64,000 nucleotides of DNA from NCBI RefSeq assembly GCF_001514195.1, contig NZ_KQ948744.1, positions 266,597 through 330,596 of the forward strand, written 5' to 3'. The translations under genes were made by a program, and so were the position numbers. Source of the stretch: Streptomyces griseorubiginosus (GTDB lineage Bacteria; Actinomycetota; Actinomycetes; Streptomycetales; Streptomycetaceae). The notes under the pieces were generated by a model, which was given only the letters and a program-made list of their open reading frames with translations, did no database searches and was not told the origin of the DNA. Of the stretch, positions 9,091-16,182 are shown piece by piece (the stretch's first letter is position 1; each line of letters starts with the position of its first letter).

Positions 9091-10497
9091 CTACGCCCGC
9101 CCGACCACCCCACCCAGATCCAACGCGGAAGCGATCCGCACCGCCACATCCTCCGCGTACACCGCGTCGCTCCGCTCGAACTGTCCCCGTCCCGCACCCC
9201 GCAGGAACGTCACGACACCCAGTGTCCGCCCCCGGCTGCGCAGCACCGCGCACAGCGCGTGCACCACGTCCGAGGGCCACTGGCGGGCCTCGGCCCACTC
9301 CCGGGCCCGGTCCGCGGGCACCGACCCGACGCTCGCCCGCACCGAACCGATCCGGTCCACGCACTGCAAGGCCGGATGCCCCTCGCCGTAGCGCACCGGC
9401 AGCCCGGACGCGCCCGACAGCAGACTCGGCCCCGGCGCCCCGGAGGGAGTCGAGGCCACCCGCACCAGCCGGACCGGGCCCGTCTCCTCCCCGTCGGCCA
9501 CCGCATCGCCGGCCACCCGGTCGATCAACGCGTGGTCGGCGAACCCGGCCAGCGCGAAGTCCAGGTGCACGACCGCCGCCTCGGCCGGGTCCTCGCACTC
9601 CGCCGCCGCCCGGGCCGCCCGGTGCAGCTGGTTCGTCCGGAACCGCAGCAGGGACGCCTCCTGCTCGGCCTGCTTGGCCTCCGTCACGTCGTTGAACAGC
9701 CAGCCCACACCCAACGGCACGGGCTCCTCCGCGAGCGGCGAGGCCAGCCGTACGAACCCGCAGCGCCAGCAGCGCCGCCGCTCGCCGTCCGGGGTCCGCA
9801 CCGCGACCCAGATCTCGGCCGGCGCGGGCGGGGCGCCCTCGGCCAGCACATGGGTGAGCGCGCTCTCCAGCTCCTCCACGCCCTGCGCGAGCAGCTCCCC
9901 GAGGGGCCGCCCCAGCACGGACGTACGACCCACGCCCAGGGACCGCGCCGCGTGCGCGTTCACCACGGCGGGCCGCAGATCGGCGTCGACCAGCACGACA
10001 CCCCAGGACGCGTCCTCGAAGAGGGCCTCGCTCAGTGCGATGGACCGCTCCAGGTCGATCTGCGTGTGCACCTCGCTGAAGGCGCAGTACACCCCGGCGG
10101 GCTTGCCGTCCGGCCCTCGCACGGCCGCGGACTGGGTCCGCACCAGCACCCGGCCGCCGTCCTTGGTCAGCAGCGCGAACTCGTGCACCTGACGGCCGGG
10201 CGCCTGCATGGCGGACATCAGCCGCCCCTCGACCTCCTCGGCGTCCGCCGGCCGTACGGCCCACCCCGCGAACCCGTGCCGCCCCACCGCCTCGGCGGAG
10301 CTCCAGCCGAGGATGCGCTCGGCCTCGCGGTTCCAGTGGGTGACGACGCCGTCCGCGTCGAAGGCGCACAGGGCCGCGTCCATGCCGTCCAGCAGCGCGG
10401 CGAGCAGATCCGATCCGCCCGAGCCGTCCTGGCCCTCCGGGCCGGGTCCGTCGGGACCCAGCTCGTCGGTGGTCCCACTACGCCGGGAAGCACTCAC
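9091..10497 (-). CDS. PAS-PAS-GAF sensor protein without output domain
   Basis: Soluble signalling protein of 468 residues. The first PAS lies at about 35-145 (MDAALCAFDADGVVTHWN, ILGWSSAEAVG), the second at 155-275 (GVVLVDADLRPAVVNAHAA), and a GAF domain at 300-460. In Streptomyces such modules often precede a SpoIIE-type PP2C phosphatase or kinase; here the protein stops after GAF, so it may bind a ligand and act through a partner. GTG at 10497 has AGGGGG six bases upstream; GTG at 10521 is possible but has no ribosome site. No obvious partner gene adjoins it. Substrate and function unknown. Confidence 0.8.
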   Translation of the reverse strand: MSASRRSGTTDELGPDGPGPEGQDGSGGSDLLAALLDGMDAALCAFDADGVVTHWNREAERILGWSSAEAVGRHGFAGWAVRPADAEEVEGRLMSAMQAPGRQVHEFALLTKDGGRVLVRTQSAAVRGPDGKPAGVYCAFSEVHTQIDLERSIALSEALFEDASWGVVLVDADLRPAVVNAHAARSLGVGRTSVLGRPLGELLAQGVEELESALTHVLAEGAPPAPAEIWVAVRTPDGERRRCWRCGFVRLASPLAEEPVPLGVGWLFNDVTEAKQAEQEASLLRFRTNQLHRAARAAAECEDPAEAAVVHLDFALAGFADHALIDRVAGDAVADGEETGPVRLVRVASTPSGAPGPSLLSGASGLPVRYGEGHPALQCVDRIGSVRASVGSVPADRAREWAEARQWPSDVVHALCAVLRSRGRTLGVVTFLRGAGRGQFERSDAVYAEDVAVRIASALDLGGVVGRA

Positions 10498-10614
10498 CTG
10501 GACCCCCTGCCAGCCGCTCACTCACCATCAATTCAACTCGAACGTGACGCAGCACACACCGGGTTCCCGCAAGATTGAGGGAATCGTTGTACGCCGGAAA
10601 CGTGCCGAATCCCC

Positions 10615-11073
10615 CTAAGGTGCCCACCTGCCCTGCTCCAGCCGCAGGTCGACCCACTCGTCGCTCTCGCCGTCCAGTACATACCGGTCGACCTCGACGA
10701 ACCCGCGCGCCCGCGCGAACCGGGTGCCGTCCTCGTTGACGGCGAGCACGCATGTCTCGATCACCCGGGCGCCGAGCAAACGCGCATGATCAAGACCCTT
10801 CTCGTAGAGGGCGGTCCCGAAACCCCGCCCCCGGAAATCGGGCAGCACGCGCGCGATGACGGTCGCGACGGCGTCGTCCCCCTGCGGCGGCCGCACGGTG
10901 GAACACCCCACGAGCGTGTCCCCGAGGTAGGCGTTCTCCAGCCGATTACGCCCGACCCGCTCTCGCACCTCCGCGATCCCCATGGCAGCAGGCGGAACGA
11001 TCACGTTGTGCACATACCGCCACTCCTCGGCCATAGCGTCCCCGACAACGGGCTCGATCCGCAGGTCAGTCAT
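10615..11073 (-). CDS. GNAT-family N-acetyltransferase
   Basis: Acetyl-CoA-dependent acetyltransferase of 152 residues, single GNAT domain. The acetyl-CoA pyrophosphate loop is visible as LPDFRGRGFGTALYEKG (about residues 88-104), with the beta-5 strand ARVIETCVLAVNEDG and the final FARARGFVEVDRYV. Acceptor unknown. The start ATG at 11073 follows a GAGGGGGACTC stretch, giving a good ribosome site. It is the last ordinary gene before the iscB insertion. Confidence 0.85.
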   Translation of the reverse strand: MTDLRIEPVVGDAMAEEWRYVHNVIVPPAAMGIAEVRERVGRNRLENAYLGDTLVGCSTVRPPQGDDAVATVIARVLPDFRGRGFGTALYEKGLDHARLLGARVIETCVLAVNEDGTRFARARGFVEVDRYVLDGESDEWVDLRLEQGRWAP

Positions 11074-11310
11074 GAGTCCCCCTCCGCGCGGCCAGCCGCT
11101 CCACCCGCTCCGACTCCATGCGCAAAACGCTACCTGGACACCCGCTCGAAGATCCCGAAAAACTGTTCGCCCTGATCACCGGTGCCATAGCGGCAAGATC
11201 GGCTGAATGTTCGACTATTCCGGGTTTTTAGCACCTATGAGCGCCTTCTGGTGATTCGACGGATCAGCCGCAGCTCGATCGCTAGCGTCTCAGGCAACCC
11301 GGACGCGCGA

Positions 11311-11680
11311 GGTCAGTCGCTCCCCGACCGCGAGGTCGTCGGCTGACCAGCCCCAGTCATCACGATCCGAGGATCAAGGAGGTGCCCTTGATGACTACGT
11401 TTCCTGTAGGTGAGCAGACCCACCTGGCTGTGCTTCCTCAGCAGCCCGCTCTGGAATCCGTGGGAGCAGACACCCCTGGGAGCAGGGACGAAACGGCTCA
11501 CGGACACCCCGCCGCTGTGCGGGGCACCGGCAGGGAACATGGGCGAGGGGAGACCGGCGGGCTCGGCACCGGAGTCCGCCGGCGTCACGCCAAGAACGTT
11601 GCCCCGGCAGCGAAGGCGGCAGAGAACAGGAGCGGTGACGCTCCTCCGCATGATCAGTCCTACGCGGGCGGCGTCGGAGC
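11311..11680 (+). ncRNA. Candidate omega (HEARO-type) guide RNA of IscB
   Basis: A run of strong stem-loops begins about 80 bases before iscB and continues into its first ~90 codons. Seen directly: GGTCAG/CTGACC (11311-11316 with 11343-11348) enclosing CGAC/GTCG; ATCAAGG/CCTTGAT (11373-11392); AGGTG/CACCT (11408-11425); CCCCGC/GCGGGG (11507-11524); CCGGCGG/CCGCCGG (11554-11582); and AGGAGCG-GTGA-CGCTCCT (11628-11645), a 7-bp stem with a GNRA loop. In IscB systems the omega RNA is encoded immediately upstream of or overlapping the ORF, with the guide at its 5' end. The limits given are approximate, and the guide (expected upstream of about 11310) cannot be set by eye. Confidence 0.5.
11373..11393 (+). 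promoter_or_regulatory. iscB: Hairpin enclosing the iscB ribosome site and start codon
   Basis: ATCAAGG (11373-11379) pairs perfectly with CCTTGAT (11386-11392). The Shine-Dalgarno AAGGAGG (11376-11382) lies in the stem and loop, and two bases of the ATG at 11391 are in the other arm. Folding would hide the translation start. It also decides the start: the seven-base ribosome site with eight-base spacing is the best in the gene. Confidence 0.7.
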
Positions 11681-13055
11681 GGGTCGGGTCTTCGTCATCT
11701 CCAGGGACGGGCACCCCCTCATGCCCTGTCATCCCGCCCGCGCCCGGGAACTCCTTGGCAAGGGCAGGGCGGTGGTCGCTCGGCAGGTGCCCTTCGTGAT
11801 CCGGTTGAAGTACCGCACGCTCGCCGAGTCGGAGGTCGACGGCCTGTGCTTGCGTATCGATCCGGGCTCCAAAGGGACAGGCCTCGCTCTCACGGACGAG
11901 AAACAGGAGACCGACGCGCAGGGAGGATCGTTCACCGGCAGGCGAGGGTTGGTGTCGGTCGAGTTGCGGCACCGTGGTGAACAGATCCGGCTGTGCATGA
12001 GGCAGCGTGCGGGCTACCGGCGAAGACGCCGCTCCGCCAACCGCCGCTACCGAGCGCCGCGGCCGGACAACCGGTCCCGTCCGGCGGGTTGGTTGCCGCC
12101 CTCTCTGCGCCACCGTGTCGACACCACATACGCCGTGGCATCCCGTCTCTGCCGCTATGCGCCGGTCAACGAAATCCATGTGGAAAGCGTGGCTTTCGAC
12201 GTCCACGCCATGAGCGTCGGCAGACCCCTCGCCGACGTGGAGTACCAACGAGGAACCCTGGCCGGGATCGAGGCCCGGTCCTACCTGCGCTCCAGGTGGG
12301 AAAACGCGTGCGCCTACTGCGACGCCACGGATGTGCCCCTGAACATCGAGCACCTCACCCCTCGCAGCCGAGGGGGCTCGGACCGTATCTCCAACCTCGT
12401 CCTAGCCTGTGTCCCCTGCAACAGAGCCAAGGGCAGCATGCCCGTCGAGGGTTTCCTCGCCGACCGCCCCGACCGCCTCGCGAAGATCCTCCGGCAAGCC
12501 AGGACACCGCTCGACGACGCTGCCGCGATGAACGCGACCCGCTGGCAGCTCCTGGAGAGGGTGAGGGTCCTCGGCAGACCGGTGAACCCCTGTTCAGGTG
12601 CGCAAACGCACTGGAATCGCGATGCGATGGGGTTGGGCAAGACGCACACGGTGGACGCGCTGTGCGTCGGAGCCATGGACCACGAACGCGGTGACGCGAT
12701 CGTTCGGCTCCCCGACCGGGTGCTGGTCGTCAGAGCCACTGGGCGCGGCTCGTACGCACGCACCACTCCGGATCGGTTCGGGTTTCCGCGGTTGCGCCGG
12801 TCCCGCGTCAAGCGCCACTTCGGATTCGCCACCGGCGATCTCGTACGGGCCGTCGTGCCCCTCGGCAAGTGGGCAGGCGTGTGGACAGGGCGGGTCTCGG
12901 TCCGCGCCACAGGACGGCACAGCCTCACCGCGACGGAGGGCAGGATCGATGTCTCCCACCGGAATCTGCGACTGCTGCAGCGGGCCGACGGCTACGGCTA
13001 CGCCTTCCGGCCCGAGGGGGCCCGTCAACATCTGGGAAAACCGGTTGAGCCGTGA
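11391..13055 (+). CDS. iscB: IscB RNA-guided nuclease (OMEGA system)
   Basis: RNA-guided DNA nuclease ancestral to Cas9; 554 residues. Domains in order: unusual N-terminal extension 1-99; PLMP domain 100-142 (VFVISRDGHPLMP); RuvC-I Asp157 in RIDPGSKGTG; Arg-rich bridge helix 192-224 (RRRRRSANRRYR); RuvC-II Glu265 in IHVESVAFD; HNH 303-348 with zinc Cys307/310/340/343 and catalytic His321, Asn335, Asn344; RuvC-III His419/Asp422 in KTHTVDALCVGA; and a TAM-interaction domain from about 430 with GFATGDLVRAVVPLGKWAG. All catalytic residues are intact, so it should be active. The start ATG has a perfect ribosome site; later in-frame GTGs (codons 14, 24, 43) are weaker, and none occurs closer to the PLMP domain. 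The extension overlaps the candidate omega RNA. No TnpA transposase is present in the window, so it is a solo IscB. Confidence 0.95.
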   Translation: MTTFPVGEQTHLAVLPQQPALESVGADTPGSRDETAHGHPAAVRGTGREHGRGETGGLGTGVRRRHAKNVAPAAKAAENRSGDAPPHDQSYAGGVGAGRVFVISRDGHPLMPCHPARARELLGKGRAVVARQVPFVIRLKYRTLAESEVDGLCLRIDPGSKGTGLALTDEKQETDAQGGSFTGRRGLVSVELRHRGEQIRLCMRQRAGYRRRRRSANRRYRAPRPDNRSRPAGWLPPSLRHRVDTTYAVASRLCRYAPVNEIHVESVAFDVHAMSVGRPLADVEYQRGTLAGIEARSYLRSRWENACAYCDATDVPLNIEHLTPRSRGGSDRISNLVLACVPCNRAKGSMPVEGFLADRPDRLAKILRQARTPLDDAAAMNATRWQLLERVRVLGRPVNPCSGAQTHWNRDAMGLGKTHTVDALCVGAMDHERGDAIVRLPDRVLVVRATGRGSYARTTPDRFGFPRLRRSRVKRHFGFATGDLVRAVVPLGKWAGVWTGRVSVRATGRHSLTATEGRIDVSHRNLRLLQRADGYGYAFRPEGARQHLGKPVEP

Positions 13056-13078
13056 CCCATGGGTTCTTAGGGTGGGTC
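13054..13078 (+). terminator. Possible terminator hairpin after iscB
   Basis: GACCCA pairs with TGGGTC across a 13-base loop, starting in the iscB stop codon; an alternative 10-base palindrome, ACCCATGGGT, lies inside the left arm. No U-tract follows, as is usual in high-GC actinobacteria. Confidence 0.4.
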
Positions 13079-13210
13079 GTACCGAAGAAGGGAGGTGGTT
13101 CGGAGCATGTATGCACACCGGACGTCGGAGGTGGCTGCGGGCTAGGCCCGTCACCCACCGAGTGCGGTGCCGGACCAGCGTGTACTAGATGCACGCAGCC
13201 GGCCAATTCA

Positions 13211-13302
13211 ACGCAGTCACCCGACCCGCGAGCTCGCCGGTAACGTCCGGCCGGCTCCCCCGCCGCAAGGTGGAGGGACCCGAGCTCGCGGGTCGTCTGC
13301 GT
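13211..13302. repeat. Long palindrome, candidate right end of the iscB element
   Basis: CGACCCGCGAGCTCG (13222-13236) is a perfect 15-base inverted match of 13281-13295, and outside it ACGCAG (13211-13216) pairs with CTGCGT (13297-13302). The 44-base centre contains a further CCGG-taacgt-CCGG hairpin. It lies between the end of iscB and the next chromosomal gene, in an otherwise empty 270-base gap. IS200/IS605-type ends carry subterminal hairpins, so this could mark the element boundary; it could equally be a strong bidirectional terminator for the convergent gene. Confidence 0.6.
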
Positions 13303-13326
13303 GTGGGGGATACCTGTCGAGCCCCG

Positions 13327-13860
13327 CTACAGGCTGGGGTCCACGTTCCATGCCTCGGGCAGATCGCCGCCGCAGAAGACGCAGACGAAGTAGTCCTCGC
13401 GCACGATGTTGTGCTCCTGGCAGTCGGGGCACCGTCGGAACACCACTTCATGGGTGAAGCCGGAGGGGCGGCCGAGTCCCGCACGGTCCAGGGCGCGAGC
13501 GACCCCGGGCCAGGAGGTGACGTCCGGGCAGTAACCGGTGGACTGGTTGCTGACCTCGCTCACCGTCCACCGCACCGCCCCTCGCGCGAACTCGCGCACG
13601 AAGCCCATCTCGCCTGCGCTCAGCACCACGGCACCGCCGGCGCAGGCCACATGCTCGCTGCGTCGTGGTGCCAGCCGGAGCACGCCGTCCGTGCCGACCA
13701 CGTAGGTGAAGGGTTCTGCCAGCTCCGCAGCCGATCGCTCGGCGACCCAGTCGCCGAACTCGGCCGCCGAGCCGACCCGGCGCCCGCCATCGCCGTGCCG
13801 GACCCCGGCCTTCAGCTCGGCAGGTCCGACGTACCGGTAACTCCGCTCCCGCGCGCCCAC
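13327..13860 (-). CDS. Conserved hypothetical protein with C-terminal zinc ribbon
   Basis: No function recognised. The 177-residue protein has an alpha/beta N-terminal region (YRYVGPAEL, GDWVAERSAAELAEPFTYVV) and a C-terminal four-cysteine ribbon, RRCPDCQEHN followed 14 residues later by VFCGGDLPEAWNV. GTG at 13860 is preferred because it lies 14 bases after the SIS-gene stop; the longer in-frame start would overlap that gene by 55 bases. The gap of 14 bases suggests one operon with the SIS gene. It seems conserved next to it in streptomycetes (recall). Confidence 0.7.
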   Translation of the reverse strand: MGARERSYRYVGPAELKAGVRHGDGGRRVGSAAEFGDWVAERSAAELAEPFTYVVGTDGVLRLAPRRSEHVACAGGAVVLSAGEMGFVREFARGAVRWTVSEVSNQSTGYCPDVTSWPGVARALDRAGLGRPSGFTHEVVFRRCPDCQEHNIVREDYFVCVFCGGDLPEAWNVDPSL

Positions 13861-13874
13861 GTCCGACCCGGCCT

Positions 13875-14651
13875 TCAGCGCCGGTAGAAGATCCGGTCCC
13901 CGTACTCCTCGAAGACCCGGTCGTTCCACTCCAGGCCGCCGTCCACGTTGCCCGAGCGCAGCAGCGGGGGGTCGATGCCGCGGGCCGTGAGGGCGGCCGC
14001 CGTCGTGGCCATGACCGCCTGGAGCAGGGCCGAGGTCACCACCGTGGAGGCCGGGGCGAAGGGGGCCGGGACGGCGTCCAGGGTGAGTTCCGCGTCGCCG
14101 ACCGAGATCTTGGAGTCGAGGACGACGTCGCAGTGGTCCTTGAGGAAGGTGCCCGAGCTGTGGCGAGGCTTCGTCGCGGTGGTGTAGGCGAGGGACGTGA
14201 CGCCGATGACCTTCACGCCGAGGGAGCGCGCGGTCAGGGCCATCTCCACGGGGAGCGCGTTGCGGCCGGACAGGGAGATGATCACCAGGGCGTCGCCCGC
14301 GCGGAGCGGGGAGCAGTCCAGGACCGCGCTCGCGAGGCCGTCCACCCGTTCCAGCGCGGAGCCGAGCGTGGCGGGCATGACGTCGACGCCCACCACCCCC
14401 GGCACGGTGAGCAGGTTCATGAGGGCGAGCCCGCCGGCCCGGTAGACCAGGTCCTGCGCGGCGAGCGAGGAGTGCCCCGCGCCGAAGGCGAAGAGGCGGC
14501 CCCCGTCGGCGACGGTGTCGGCGAGCAGCTCACCGGCGGCCGCGACGGACTCGCCCTCCTCGTCCCGGACCCGTTCCAGGAGTCCGATCGCGGCGTCGAA
14601 GAACCGTCCGGACAGTGTGCCGTGGCCGCCCGCGGAGCCCGTGCCGCCCAT
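13875..14651 (-). CDS. SIS-domain sugar-phosphate protein
   Basis: Sugar-isomerase fold of 258 residues that binds a phosphosugar. The SIS Rossmann core begins at about residue 35 with LFAFGAGHSSLAAQDLVYRAGG, followed by DALVIISLSGRNALPVEMAL (phosphate loop) and KVIGVTSL. This order resembles MurNAc-6-phosphate etherase and phosphoheptose isomerase relatives but lacks features that would fix the substrate. Transcribed divergently from dmdR1 across a repeat-filled 316-base gap, and followed by the zinc-ribbon protein. Confidence 0.82.
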   Translation of the reverse strand: MGGTGSAGGHGTLSGRFFDAAIGLLERVRDEEGESVAAAGELLADTVADGGRLFAFGAGHSSLAAQDLVYRAGGLALMNLLTVPGVVGVDVMPATLGSALERVDGLASAVLDCSPLRAGDALVIISLSGRNALPVEMALTARSLGVKVIGVTSLAYTTATKPRHSSGTFLKDHCDVVLDSKISVGDAELTLDAVPAPFAPASTVVTSALLQAVMATTAAALTARGIDPPLLRSGNVDGGLEWNDRVFEEYGDRIFYRR

Positions 14652-14708
14652 GCCTCATCCACCCTTCGTCGCCGTGTCGCGGATCACCGTGCGGTCTGGA
14701 CCAGTGGG

Positions 14709-14835
14709 ATGTCAATACGGCCCGCGCGGGATGTCGTACGGTCCGGGCGGGAGGTCGGCACGGCGCGGGTGAGGGGTCGGTAGGGCCCGCGTGCGATGTC
14801 GGCACGGCCCGCGTGCGGTTTTGTCGGCACGGCCG
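14709..14835. repeat. Five to six degenerate 22-base tandem repeats between the SIS gene and dmdR1
   Basis: Successive units begin at 14709, 14731, 14752, 14774 and 14796, each of the form ATGTCGGCACGGCCCGCG plus 3-4 bases, with a partial unit from 14818. The 21-22-base period is two helical turns, so each unit presents the same DNA face. The rest of the 14652-14967 gap shows no gene. It may be an operator array for either divergent gene or a slippage tract. Confidence 0.75.
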
Positions 14836-14967
14836 GATCCCGTTCGCCGCGGCCCGGTCTCACCGGCGCGGCACGCTTGTCAGTGGTATCCGGCAGAATT
14901 GAGGCCAGGGCCAGCGCACGCGCCGGGAAGCCGTCGTGCTTCCGGCAGATCTCATCGAGGGGCACGT

Positions 14968-15660
14968 ATGTCCGGACTGATCGACACCACGGAGATGTAT
15001 CTCCGCACCATCCTCGAGCTGGAGGAGGAAGGTGTGGTCCCCATGCGCGCCCGGATCGCCGAGCGGCTGGACCAGAGCGGGCCCACGGTGAGCCAGACCG
15101 TGGCGCGGATGGAGCGTGACGGCCTGGTGTCCGTCGCCACCGACCGGCACCTGGAGCTGACGGACGAGGGCCGCCGGCTGGCCACGCGCGTGATGCGCAA
15201 GCACCGTCTCGCGGAGTGTCTGCTGGTCGACGTGATCGGCCTGGAGTGGGAGCAGGTCCACGCGGAGGCGTGTCGCTGGGAGCACGTGATGAGCGAGGCG
15301 GTGGAGCGCCGGGTGCTGGAGCTGCTGCGCCACCCGACCGAGTCGCCGTACGGCAACCCGATCCCGGGCCTGGAGGAGCTGGGCGAGAAGGACGGCGCCG
15401 ACCCCTTCCTGGACGAGGGCATGGTCTCGCTGGCCGAGCTGGACCCGGGTGTCGACGGCAAGACGGTCGTCGTACGGCGTATCGGCGAGCCCATCCAGAC
15501 GGACGCGCAGCTGATGTACACGCTGCGCCGCGCGGGTGTGCAGCCCGGTTCGGTGGTGAGCGTGACGGAGTCGGCCGGCGGGGTGCTGGTGGGCAGCGGC
15601 GGGGAGGCGGCCGAGCTGGAGTCGGACGTCGCCTCGCATGTGTTCGTGGCCAAGCGCTGA
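14968..15660 (+). CDS. dmdR1: DtxR/IdeR-family iron-dependent repressor
   Basis: Ferrous-iron-activated repressor of siderophore and iron-uptake genes. The 230-residue protein has the winged HTH (RIAERLDQSGPTVSQTVARM, residues 30-48), a metal/dimer domain and a C-terminal SH3-like domain from about 150. Every DtxR ligand is present at its canonical number: Met10, Cys102, Glu105, His106 for the primary site and His79, Glu83, His98 for the ancillary site. ATG at 14968 follows GAGGGG. S. coelicolor DmdR1 (SCO4394, recall) is nearly identical over the stretches I remember, and its divergent SIS neighbour agrees. A long antisense reading frame covers it; see findings. Confidence 0.95.
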   Translation: MSGLIDTTEMYLRTILELEEEGVVPMRARIAERLDQSGPTVSQTVARMERDGLVSVATDRHLELTDEGRRLATRVMRKHRLAECLLVDVIGLEWEQVHAEACRWEHVMSEAVERRVLELLRHPTESPYGNPIPGLEELGEKDGADPFLDEGMVSLAELDPGVDGKTVVVRRIGEPIQTDAQLMYTLRRAGVQPGSVVSVTESAGGVLVGSGGEAAELESDVASHVFVAKR

Positions 15661-15865
15661 GCGGGACCGGGTCAACTTCCAGGCTCTGCCGGGTAATTGT
15701 GGTCTCGGTTGGGGTTTCCCCGGACCGGTGCCCGGCGCCGTCCGCGGCCTCGTCGATCCGGGATTCACTGTGCGGAATCGCAGCGCTTCGACGCTTCCCG
15801 TGCGAGGCTGTCGCGTGAGGCATATGACCTGAGGGGGCGGGCGGATGTGCCGTAGACATGGGGAT

Positions 15866-15893
15866 GGCCCCGGCACCTTGCGGCGCCGGGGCC
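15866..15893 (+). terminator. Terminator hairpin after dmdR1
   Basis: GGCCCCGGC (15866-15874) pairs perfectly with GCCGGGGCC (15885-15893), a 9-bp GC stem with a 10-base loop, about 200 bases after the repressor stop and before the hydrolase promoter region. No U-run. The rest of 15661-16059 shows no gene I can support. Confidence 0.65.
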
Positions 15894-16059
15894 TGTCCTC
15901 CCCTGTGCTGACCCGGAGCCCCGAGCTCCCAGGGTCATTCCCGTCGGACCGATGTCCCCGAGCGGTCCGCCTCCCGCTGCAAATCTCCCCTCGGCCGCGG
16001 CGATCATTCCTTGAGGGCGGTCACTCGAACGAGGGGTGTTGTCGCGCGAGAACCCATTT

Positions 16060-16075
16060 TCGAATACGCATTCGA
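16060..16075. promoter_or_regulatory. LexA-like palindrome upstream of the hydrolase gene
   Basis: TCGAATACGCATTCGA is a perfect palindrome (TCGAAT-N4-ATTCGA) in an AT-richer patch about 108 bases before the hydrolase start. Actinobacterial LexA boxes are TCGAAC-N4-GTTCGA, so this matches at 10 of 12 arm positions. A role is not proved. Confidence 0.4.
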
Positions 16076-16182
16076 TAGTCTGCGAGTGACGGGGCGCGCG
16101 TGGCGTGCGCTGCACAGATGTACGACAGGACAGCGGCGGACAGGACAGACACCACAGGCACGGCAGGCCAAGGGGGGTGCCG

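Noticed and set aside
8680..10578. 632-codon plus-strand frame
   Set aside because: Out-of-frame through pdxH and antisense to the PAS-PAS-GAF gene, with no recognisable domain.
11391..13055. TnpB or Cas9 as identity of the nuclease
   Set aside because: The HNH inserted in RuvC and the PLMP domain define IscB; TnpB lacks HNH, and there is no REC lobe or CRISPR array for Cas9.
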